DNA from: CAMBDR01 sp046597185
GTDB taxonomy: Bacteria; Pseudomonadota; Gammaproteobacteria; Burkholderiales; Burkholderiaceae_D
Length of the DNA: 5,801 nucleotides
Reading direction: 5' to 3'
Assembly: GCA_046597185.1 (NCBI GenBank)
Contig: JBKJLF010000655.1
Location: 1 to 5,801, forward strand
Shown: positions 1 to 4,834 of the stretch, piece after piece
Position numbering within the stretch: position 1 is the first letter of the stretch
How the letters are laid out: each line of letters starts with the position of its first letter
Translations under genes and position numbers: made by a program
The notes under the pieces: generated by a model
Told to the model about the DNA's origin: nothing
What the model saw: only the letters and a program-made list of their open reading frames with translations
Database searches by the model: none

Positions 1-280
1 CTTCCGGGCCACTGCTGTCCAACTTGTAAATCAACAAAAAGTCCCCGCCAACATGGCATTCACGGTGATGCATCCAGCGGCCGTTCAGCGAATGATCCAA
101 CCATTCCGGCGGCAAGGGTGCCGCATTTTCGACCAAAAGCAACATGGCTTTTTTAAGATTGTTCATATCGTAGCGCCCACTGCGCTCCAACCGCACCCAA
201 TCCTTCGCAAAATCCTTGGTCCGGGTAAACTCCCGTAAGGCAAGCGTGCGCTTACTCTTTGCTGTTTTTTTCGAGGTCAT
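1..280 (-). CDS. YafQ-family mRNA interferase toxin, 3' end cut by the window edge
   Basis: This is the toxin of a type II toxin-antitoxin pair. Family members are ribosome-associated endoribonucleases that cleave mRNA and are neutralised by the DinJ antitoxin. The visible 93 codons begin MTSKKTAKSK and carry the YafQ core: LPPEWLDHSLNGRW at about 56-69, then HRECHVGGDFLLIYKL at about 72-87. Aligned by eye to E. coli YafQ, the catalytic His50, His63 and Asp67 correspond to H63, H76 and D80. Trp68 is replaced by Phe (F81), and the C-terminal His87/Phe91 would lie beyond the window. The ATG at 280 lies inside the antitoxin gene (29-bp overlap) and has AGGA eight bases upstream, so the two are probably translationally coupled. 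The N-terminal tail is basic and about 10 residues longer than in E. coli YafQ. The family call is firm; activity is inferred. Confidence 0.88.
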   Translation of the reverse strand, partial: MTSKKTAKSKRTLALREFTRTKDFAKDWVRLERSGRYDMNNLKKAMLLLVENAAPLPPEWLDHSLNGRWMHHRECHVGGDFLLIYKLDSSGPE

Positions 281-542
281 CGAACAATTCCTGCATTGAT
301 CCAAAGCGTGGCAAGTCGCCCGAATCGGCTTCCTCCATCGCAGCGCGAGTGGTGGCATTGGGCGCTTTAACCGCAAATGGCAAGCCGTTTTGGGTCACCA
401 CTTGATGCAAAAACAGGCGAACCGCATCCGACACATTCAAGCCGCAAGCGGCTAAAACCCGGGTGGCGTTTTCTTTCAGATCAGGATCGATCCGCGAGCG
501 AATTTCGACGATTTTTAAAGGTGGGGAAAGTGGGGTTGGCAT
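252..542 (-). CDS. DinJ/RelB-family type II antitoxin
   Basis: A 96-residue antitoxin partner of the overlapping YafQ-like toxin. Residues about 10-50 (IVEIRSRIDPDLKENATRVL onward) fit the ribbon-helix-helix DNA-binding half typical of RelB/DinJ. They are followed by the family signature QNGLPFAVKAPNATTRAAME (51-70), and the acidic C-terminal tail (71-96) would wrap the toxin. The start at 542 is supported by GGAG seven bases upstream. DinJ-type antitoxins repress their own operon, alone or with toxin; a 12-bp palindrome and an extended -10 element just upstream fit this. The gene follows the LiaF-like gene on the same strand by about 50 bp but has its own promoter, so it is probably an independent unit. 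The short proline-rich N-terminal tail (MPTPLSPPL) is unremarkable. Confidence 0.9.
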   Translation of the reverse strand: MPTPLSPPLKIVEIRSRIDPDLKENATRVLAACGLNVSDAVRLFLHQVVTQNGLPFAVKAPNATTRAAMEEADSGDLPRFGSMQELFDDLEKNSKE

Positions 543-557
543 AATGGCACTCCGTCA

Positions 558-569
558 ATGTAGCTACAT
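558..569. promoter_or_regulatory. Perfect 12-bp palindrome, candidate antitoxin operator
   Basis: ATGTAGCTACAT is identical on both strands. It sits between the -10 element (576-581) and the ribosome binding site of the antitoxin gene, where a repressor dimer would block transcription. Autoregulation by the ribbon-helix-helix antitoxin is established for the family; that this palindrome is the binding site is inferred from position and symmetry. Confidence 0.55.
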
Positions 570-575
570 CAGCGG

Positions 576-584
576 AGTATAGCA
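576..584 (-). promoter_or_regulatory. Extended -10 promoter of the toxin-antitoxin operon
   Basis: The minus strand reads TGCTATACT: an extended -10 (TGn) plus TATACT, five of six matches to TATAAT, about 35 bases upstream of the antitoxin start. No good -35 hexamer lies at 17 bp (AAAACA), which extended -10 promoters tolerate. The element lies within 20 bases of the stop codon of the preceding LiaF-like gene. Confidence 0.5.
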
Positions 585-593
585 CAAGTTCTG

Positions 594-1337
594 TCACCTG
601 TTTTTGATTTCCACCCCCGCCATCAGCACATAACCTTCCAGCACCAAACATTTATCCTTATTCAGCGGCGGCACCGTTTTATCGTCCACGCCGCCCATAA
701 TCGGCATCACGTTATTGATCACCGTCCAATCAGCGGGCACAAATAATTCGATGCCGCCCCACACCGCAAACACATGCAGCGTGGCCGGTTTTTGCATCGA
801 CGCTTTGGTGAAGTCAATTTCCACGCCGCCCATAATCGCGGTGGCTTCGCCCCCAGCAAATTCTTGCGAGATCACATTGATTTTATTGCCCGCCATAATG
901 CCAAAGCTATCGATGGTATTGCCATTTGACCCGGATTTCTCCAAACTCACAGGTTTGTCGAATTGCGCTGACGGCTTCTCGTCCCGGCCATAACCTTGGC
1001 CACGACCGTCTTCCTGCCCCCTGAGCAACATCAAAACACCGCCACCAATCAATAACAAAGGCCACCAGTCACGCATGCGAAAGTGAATCCAGCCCAGATT
1101 CGACAGCGTCATCAAACACCCGAGCGTAATAAAAATGCCCCCCATAATATAGCCATTGCGGTGTTCGGTTTGCACAATTTTCAGCGTGCCCAGTACAATG
1201 AAAACCACTGGCCAAAATTGCAACAGGTTTACATCACCAAAGGTTTTTTCCAATAAGGCAAGCACCCCGATGGCGATGATCATCATGCCCAGCACGACCC
1301 GTTTTTTATTTTTTGACCGCTTCATTTTCATTTTCAT
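594..1337 (-). CDS. LiaF-like membrane protein, distal paralogue
   Basis: A 247-residue protein with four predicted membrane helices (about 13-29, 38-56, 62-80, 91-106), matching the LiaI/LiaF-like TM region (DUF5668-type). A Gly/charged linker follows (107-138), then a C-terminal domain (about 141-247) of the LiaF type (DUF2154, 'cell wall-active antibiotics response'). The C-terminal domain shows recurring turns typical of that beta-rich fold: MGGVEIDF, WGGIELFVPADW, MGGVDDK and MAGVEIKN. In Bacillus, LiaF inhibits the LiaS kinase during envelope stress; a kinase-modulating role here is inferred from homology and from the kinase two genes upstream. The frame is open to a GTG at 1385, but I chose the ATG at 1337, which has AAGG six bases upstream; the extra residues would be cysteine-rich and unlike the family. 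Three ATGs alternate with AAA (MKMKMK), so the exact start is ambiguous by up to four residues. It is the last gene of the five-gene run, 70 bp after the regulator. Confidence 0.85.
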   Translation of the reverse strand: MKMKMKRSKNKKRVVLGMMIIAIGVLALLEKTFGDVNLLQFWPVVFIVLGTLKIVQTEHRNGYIMGGIFITLGCLMTLSNLGWIHFRMRDWWPLLLIGGGVLMLLRGQEDGRGQGYGRDEKPSAQFDKPVSLEKSGSNGNTIDSFGIMAGNKINVISQEFAGGEATAIMGGVEIDFTKASMQKPATLHVFAVWGGIELFVPADWTVINNVMPIMGGVDDKTVPPLNKDKCLVLEGYVLMAGVEIKNR

Positions 1338-1340
1338 TTT
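1323..1340. repeat. Three hexamer repeats at the LiaF-like gene start
   Basis: CATTTT occurs three times in tandem on the plus strand. Read as coding strand this is AAAATG three times, giving alternating Met-Lys codons at the start of the gene. A change in copy number would keep the frame and move the start relative to the AAGG ribosome binding site. Confidence 0.75.
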
Positions 1341-1407
1341 CAACCTTATCCATAAGAAACTACAAAGGCACGCAGATGAGCACACCTATAAGCACATATT
1401 ATTGAGG

Positions 1408-2142
1408 TCACATTAATTCTTTAATCCGCTCATAACCAGCGCGGCTAATCGGCACTTGCTTGCCGCTTTTCATCAGCGCAATATGGCTGTCCTTGGTATA
1501 ACGCTCTATGCTTTGCAAAAACGCGATATTGATCAAAAATGAGCGATGTACGCGCACAAACTGGCGTGGGTCGAGCTGACCTTCCAATTCCGACAGCGCC
1601 TGGGTTTTAAGGTAAGCACGCCCTTCGCTATGGATGTTGATGTAATCGTCCTGCGCTTCCACGTATTCCACTTTATCCAGCGCAATCACATGCACCTGGC
1701 TACGGTCGCGAATCAAAATACGCGCCAGTTTGGTACCCGGCGCGGCAATCAGGTTTTGCACGGCATCCGAAGCTTGCCCCAGCATTTTGCGCGCCTTGTC
1801 CAGCGCTTCATCAAAGCGGCTTTGGGCAAAGGGCTTGAGCAGGTAATCAACCGCATGCAAATCAAAGGCCTTGAGTGCATATTGATCATAAGCGGTAGTA
1901 AAAATCACCCCCGCCCGGCGTCCGGTAATTTCCAACACTTCCAAACCGGTTAATTTGGGCATCTGGATATCCAGAAACATCAGATCCGGGTTCAGTGCGT
2001 TGATTTTTTTCACGGCATCGAGGCCATGTTCGGCTTCACCGATAATCTCGATATCGCCATTCGGTGCCAGGTGCGGCAGCAGATATTCGCGAATCAGGCG
2101 GCGCGCCAATTCTTCATCGTCCGCAATCAATACCGTGGTCAT
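1408..2142 (-). CDS. LytTR-family response regulator (AlgR/LytR type)
   Basis: A 244-residue DNA-binding response regulator and partner of the adjacent kinase. The receiver domain (about 1-122) has the acidic pair D8/D9, the phosphoacceptor D58 in LMFLDIQMP, the switch threonines in FTTAYD (82-83) and K103 in LLKPF. After a linker, the LytTR domain (about 139-243) shows the family pattern VEYVEAQDDYINIH (158-171), FVRVHRSFLIN (195-205) and the C-terminal VPISRAGYERIKEL. LytTR domains bind pairs of short direct repeats about two helical turns apart. The ATG at 2142 was chosen because it has GAGG eight bases upstream and the protein then begins directly with MTTVLIADDE. An in-frame ATG at 2169, overlapping the kinase stop as ATGA, would add nine residues and has only a weak ribosome binding site. 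Twenty-three bases separate it from the kinase gene, so co-transcription is likely. Confidence 0.93.
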   Translation of the reverse strand: MTTVLIADDEELARRLIREYLLPHLAPNGDIEIIGEAEHGLDAVKKINALNPDLMFLDIQMPKLTGLEVLEITGRRAGVIFTTAYDQYALKAFDLHAVDYLLKPFAQSRFDEALDKARKMLGQASDAVQNLIAAPGTKLARILIRDRSQVHVIALDKVEYVEAQDDYINIHSEGRAYLKTQALSELEGQLDPRQFVRVHRSFLINIAFLQSIERYTKDSHIALMKSGKQVPISRAGYERIKELM

Positions 2143-2143
2143 A

Positions 2144-2171
2144 GTATTTTCCTCATGTATTTTCCTCATGT
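2144..2171. repeat. Tandem 13-bp duplication of the regulator's ribosome binding site
   Basis: GTATTTTCCTCAT occurs twice in direct tandem (2144-2156, 2157-2169), followed by GT of a third unit. On the coding strand each copy carries ATGAGGAAAATAC, so the GAGG sequence and an ATG are duplicated. The distal copy contains the kinase stop codon (2166-2168); the proximal one supplies the Shine-Dalgarno for the regulator. Confidence 0.85.
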
Positions 2172-3332
2172 GTTTTTCCGGGCGGGGGCCGGGTTGAGCG
2201 CAGCCGTAAGCGGCAACACCAATTCCACCTTGAATTGGCCATCCGTACTGCCCCAACTGACCCGCGCGCGCTCGCCATACAGCGATAAAAAGCGCTGGCG
2301 GATATTTTTCAAACCTGTGCCCGTACCCGCCTGGGCTTCGCGCCGGGGCAGCAAATGCGCGTATTGTGCGTCTTCCGGGTCTTCCGGGCCTTCCACTTCA
2401 ATTGGATTGATGATACTGATATGCAGCCATTCACCGCTGGTTTGGGCGTTGACCGTAATGGTGCCGCCTTCGGTTAAGTCGCGAATGCCGTGTTTGATGG
2501 CGTTTTCGATGCACGGCTGTAACAGCATCGGTGGAATCAGCGCCGTTTGCGCGCTGTCGCTGATGATGAATTCGGATTGCAGTTTTTTGCCGAAACGGGT
2601 TTTTTCAACCGCCAAAAACTGTTCACATAATTCAATTTCTTCTGCCAGGGTGATGCGTTCACGCTCGGACAAACTGAGCGTCAGGCGGAAAAACTGCGAT
2701 AAAGCCAAAGTCATGCTACGCGCGGCAGCCGGGTCGATGGAAGTCAAGGCACTAATCGAATTCAAGCTATTGAACAAAAAATGCGGATTGATTTGGGTGC
2801 GCAACACTTGTAGCTCGGCATCGCGCGCCTTGACTTGCGCCAAGGCCGCGCGCCGCTCAGCCAGACGCATGGTTTCCAATGCCAGTAGCACATCGTGCAG
2901 CAAGAGCGAGAGCAAATACACGCCACTGCCCGCCACCAACAACATCACACTGGTTTGGTGTGACAGATTGATCAAACCTTCGTGCTTACCAGGCAGCAAT
3001 TGGGCGCTGAAACTATTCCACACATAGCACAAAGCCAGCAACATCAAGCCCGATACCAGCGATGAAGTCAAATACGTGCCCAAGGTGATCCATAAACGGC
3101 GCTGGGCCAGCGCTTGGGCGCGGCAGACATAATAAGCCGAGGCGGTAATAAAACCATACACCAGCGTAACCGGCAGGGAAAACAGCAGCGCGCTCAGCCA
3201 AACCGAATGCAATAACGCACCGCCCTCTACCGCGCCCAGATTGACCAATAACACAGCCAGCAAGACCCCGAGCACCAGGCTGCTCAATAAAGAGAGCGCC
3301 AAATTGGGCATGCTTGACGAGAATGGAGTCAT
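2166..3332 (-). CDS. LytS/AlgZ-type sensor histidine kinase (His_kinase family)
   Basis: A 388-residue membrane kinase expected to autophosphorylate and pass phosphate to the adjacent LytTR regulator. It has four predicted membrane helices (about 9-32, 41-69, 80-105, 127-150) and no recognisable periplasmic sensing domain, so sensing is probably intramembrane or through a partner protein. A short coiled linker (about 152-177) leads to the His_kinase domain with QINPHFLFNSLNSI, in which H184 is the phosphoacceptor. The ATPase part has the N box PPMLLQPCIENAIKHG (about 267-282, key N277) and the G box GTGTGLKNIRQRF (about 336-348). The ATG at 3332 leaves 25 bases after the upstream LiaF-like gene and gives a normal N-terminus before helix 1. 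No strong ribosome binding site is visible there or at the alternative ATG at 3311, so the start is less certain than the gene. Translational coupling with the upstream gene is possible. Confidence 0.92.
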   Translation of the reverse strand: MTPFSSSMPNLALSLLSSLVLGVLLAVLLVNLGAVEGGALLHSVWLSALLFSLPVTLVYGFITASAYYVCRAQALAQRRLWITLGTYLTSSLVSGLMLLALCYVWNSFSAQLLPGKHEGLINLSHQTSVMLLVAGSGVYLLSLLLHDVLLALETMRLAERRAALAQVKARDAELQVLRTQINPHFLFNSLNSISALTSIDPAAARSMTLALSQFFRLTLSLSERERITLAEEIELCEQFLAVEKTRFGKKLQSEFIISDSAQTALIPPMLLQPCIENAIKHGIRDLTEGGTITVNAQTSGEWLHISIINPIEVEGPEDPEDAQYAHLLPRREAQAGTGTGLKNIRQRFLSLYGERARVSWGSTDGQFKVELVLPLTAALNPAPARKNT

Positions 3333-3357
3333 TGCTGGCTTTTTGTAAATGAAGCGA

Positions 3358-4056
3358 TTAATTTTTAATTTCGATACCACCGAACATGACAAAGCCTTCG
3401 ATCACCAAACATTTGCCACCTTCTTTGGGGACGACGCTGCGGTCATCCACCCCACCCAGCACGGCGATGCTGTTGTTGACCACGCTCCAATCGGCAGGCA
3501 CTTTCAATTCTACCCCACCAAACAAGGAAAACACCTGGATTACCGCCCGGTTTTGCATGGACGCTGCGCTAAAATCAACCGTGGTAGTGCCGAAAATCGC
3601 CGTCGCCTCGCCGCCCAGAAAATCTTGCGTGACCACTTTGCTGTCGCCAGAACCAAAAACCGAAAACAAGTTGATGCGAGTATCGTTGGTATCGGCGCGA
3701 TCATTGACATAGCCCATGCCGTTCCAGATATCACTCGGGCTTTTGGTCAACATCAAAATACCCGCAGCGATCAAAAACAGCGGCCAAATATCATGCAGAT
3801 GGAACACGCCCAAATTCGACAACGTTATCAAGCCACCCAGTGCAATTAAAACCATCCCGAAAACCGAGCTTTGTCCGCCTTCTGACTGACTCAACTTCAT
3901 ACAACCCAATACAATTAACATGACGGGCCAAAAATGCAGCAGGTGCAAGCCACTCAGTAAATTGGCAAACAATGCCATTACGCCCAATGCAATGATGACG
4001 AAACCTAAAAATACCCGTTTTTGTTTCTGCGGCCCTGTTTTATCAAGTGAAACCAT
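3358..4056 (-). CDS. LiaF-like membrane protein, proximal paralogue
   Basis: A 232-residue protein with four predicted membrane helices (about 15-32, 37-53, 64-82, 88-104) and a LiaF-type C-terminal domain (about 126-232) with FGGVELKVPADW, LGGVDDR and FGGIEIKN. It is clearly a paralogue of the protein at 594-1337: by hand, about 49 of the last 88 residues are identical without gaps, and the first helices also align (KRVFLGFVIIALGVMAL). One GGVEI turn of the paralogue is replaced here by GTTTV (about 156-160). The ATG at 4056 is chosen because GGAG lies six bases upstream; an in-frame TTG at 4068 overlaps that signal and is unlikely. It lies directly upstream of the kinase (25-bp gap), which supports an accessory role like that of LiaF for LiaS, inferred rather than shown. 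Confidence 0.87.
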   Translation of the reverse strand: MVSLDKTGPQKQKRVFLGFVIIALGVMALFANLLSGLHLLHFWPVMLIVLGCMKLSQSEGGQSSVFGMVLIALGGLITLSNLGVFHLHDIWPLFLIAAGILMLTKSPSDIWNGMGYVNDRADTNDTRINLFSVFGSGDSKVVTQDFLGGEATAIFGTTTVDFSAASMQNRAVIQVFSLFGGVELKVPADWSVVNNSIAVLGGVDDRSVVPKEGGKCLVIEGFVMFGGIEIKN

Positions 4057-4079
4057 GATTTTCTCCAAATGGACAATTA

Positions 4080-4108
4080 AAAATATTCAATATAAATACG
4101 CAAGTAAA
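4080..4108 (-). promoter_or_regulatory. Possible weak internal promoter before the proximal LiaF-like gene
   Basis: On the minus strand TTTACT (4103-4108) and TATTTT (4080-4085) are spaced by 17 bp, each matching the sigma-70 consensus at four of six positions. A better -10 alone, TATATT, lies at 4089-4094 without a -35. The 92-bp AT-rich gap after the first gene leaves room for a promoter, but the match is weak. Confidence 0.22.
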
Positions 4109-4119
4109 TCGGTGACCTG

Positions 4120-4152
4120 GTGATTCAGTGATTCAGTGATTCAGTGATTCAG
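4120..4152. repeat. Four tandem 8-bp repeats overlapping a stop codon
   Basis: GTGATTCA occurs four times without interruption (4120-4151), followed by G of a further unit. On the minus strand the unit reads TGAATCAC, and the first TGA is the stop codon of the DUF5668-like gene. The remaining copies run into the gap before the next gene. Perfect copies suggest recent slippage or duplication. Confidence 0.9.
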
Positions 4153-4592
4153 CATTGTTTTCTACCGCTCAAACCACGCAGCACCACATTTAAGCCAAGC
4201 GCAATCAATATCACTGGCCAGGAATTGGCGAACGTCCAGCCCCATAAGTGATCAAAGCACGCAAACAGCCAAAAACTGAGTCCAATGAGAAATAATCCCT
4301 TACCGACTTGCCGCAGATTTTTGGCGTCCAATAACTCCCACAAGCCATTACTGGCCAGCACCATCAACACAATATACCACCAATGAAATTTATATTGAAA
4401 CCAAAAAGGATAAATATAGCCCCATTCCTTGAGCATGAAGATGGAACCTACACCAATCAAAATCAAACCCATCAAAACACCTCTTTGCTTGCCACGCCCA
4501 CTGCTCCAATGCTCGTGGGCGCTATTTCTGGCCGGGTTGATTTTTTCCTCGGCGCTGTCCGCGGCTTTTTTCTCTACATCATACGGATTCAT
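4149..4592 (-). CDS. Small four-helix membrane protein, LiaI/LiaF-like TM (DUF5668 type)
   Basis: A 147-residue protein at the head of the five-gene run. A charged, probably cytoplasmic N-terminus (1-36, with many Glu/Lys) is followed by four hydrophobic segments (about 37-54, 68-86, 97-113, 120-138). The pattern GVLMGLILIGVGSIFMLKEWG, then a late SWPVILIALGLNVVLRG, is the repeated 'GxxLIxxGxxFL ... WPxxLIxxG' arrangement of the LiaI/LiaF-like TM family. The two LiaF-like paralogues downstream share it but have a C-terminal domain that is absent here. The ATG at 4592 has AAGG six bases upstream. The frame stays open upstream to an ATG at 4748, but that extension lacks a clear ribosome binding site and would place the N-terminus in the presumed regulatory repeat. 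The function is unknown; a role as an extra membrane partner of the kinase is inferred from context. Confidence 0.82.
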   Translation of the reverse strand: MNPYDVEKKAADSAEEKINPARNSAHEHWSSGRGKQRGVLMGLILIGVGSIFMLKEWGYIYPFWFQYKFHWWYIVLMVLASNGLWELLDAKNLRQVGKGLFLIGLSFWLFACFDHLWGWTFANSWPVILIALGLNVVLRGLSGRKQC

Positions 4593-4691
4593 ATATTTCC
4601 TTTGTTTAGTCGTGATCGAGACTGGCGCACCTTGGGTTTGCGCTGTCAATAGAAACACGATACAGGGTTGAGAAAGGAAAGTCGCGCGCTT

Positions 4692-4733
4692 TTCGGCCAA
4701 TGCCGAAAAAGCTTCGGCGAATGACGAAAAACC
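4692..4733. promoter_or_regulatory. Tandem 21-bp dyad repeat, candidate operator of the five-gene operon
   Basis: Two adjacent 21-bp units (4692-4712 and 4713-4733) match at 18 of 21 positions. Each contains a dyad, TTCGGC-N4-G(C/A)CGAA, perfect in the first unit and one mismatch off in the second. The centre arm GCCGAA (4702-4707) can pair with either neighbour, at 4692-4697 or 4713-4718. The element lies 100-140 bp upstream of the first gene of the operon. A 21-bp period is two helical turns, matching how LytTR regulators bind paired direct repeats, so autoregulation by the operon's regulator is a plausible inference. There is no T-tract after either arm, so it is not a simple terminator. 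Confidence 0.5.
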
Positions 4734-4770
4734 GCAAACCGCTGCCATTGAACGTCTTTATTTCTTCAAT

Positions 4771-4801
4771 TTTACAAATACGAATGATTATCGTTTATAA
4801 T
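4771..4801 (+). promoter_or_regulatory. tonB promoter
   Basis: A perfect -10, TATAAT (4796-4801), lies 33 bases before the tonB ATG. The best -35 is TTTACA (4771-4776), five of six matches but with a long 19-bp spacer; TTACAA one base later gives 18 bp. The Fur-like box lies within the spacer, as expected for a repressed promoter. Confidence 0.65.
4779..4793. promoter_or_regulatory. Fur-like box in the tonB promoter
   Basis: On the minus strand CGATAATCATTCGTA matches the 7-1-7 Fur motif TGATAATNATTATCA at 11 of 14 specified positions, with the core GATAATCATT intact. Its place between -35 and -10 suits repression by iron-loaded Fur, and tonB genes are classic Fur targets. Confidence 0.65.
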
Positions 4802-4834
4802 TAGCTTTCCCATTTTTTAGCGTCAAGCTTTCTC

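Noticed and set aside
53..238. Short plus-strand open frame at the left edge
   Set aside because: It is antisense to the YafQ-like toxin, whose reading frame matches a known family.
1338..1385. GTG start at 1385 for the distal LiaF-like gene
   Set aside because: The added residues are cysteine-rich and unlike LiaF-like N-termini; the ATG at 1337 has a well-spaced AAGG.
2026..3027. Long open frame on the plus strand opposite the kinase and regulator genes
   Set aside because: It lies antisense to two well-supported genes, has no domain-like composition, and is Ser/Cys/Arg-rich as expected from an antisense shadow.
4120..4152. CRISPR-like array
   Set aside because: The units are 8 bp and directly adjacent, with no spacers and no cas genes nearby.
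4644..4649. Perfect TTGACA on the minus strand upstream of the DUF5668-type gene
   Set aside because: No AT-rich -10 lies 15-19 bases downstream (the sequence there is GC-rich), so it is not called as a promoter.
4690..4709. 8-bp stem with tetraloop (TTTTCGGC / GCCGAAAA) as an intrinsic terminator
   Set aside because: No T-run follows the 3' arm on either strand; it fits better as part of the 21-bp tandem repeat.
4593..4748. N-terminal extension of the small membrane protein to an ATG at 4748
   Set aside because: It has no convincing ribosome binding site and would overlay the 21-bp repeat, while the ATG at 4592 has a good AAGG signal.
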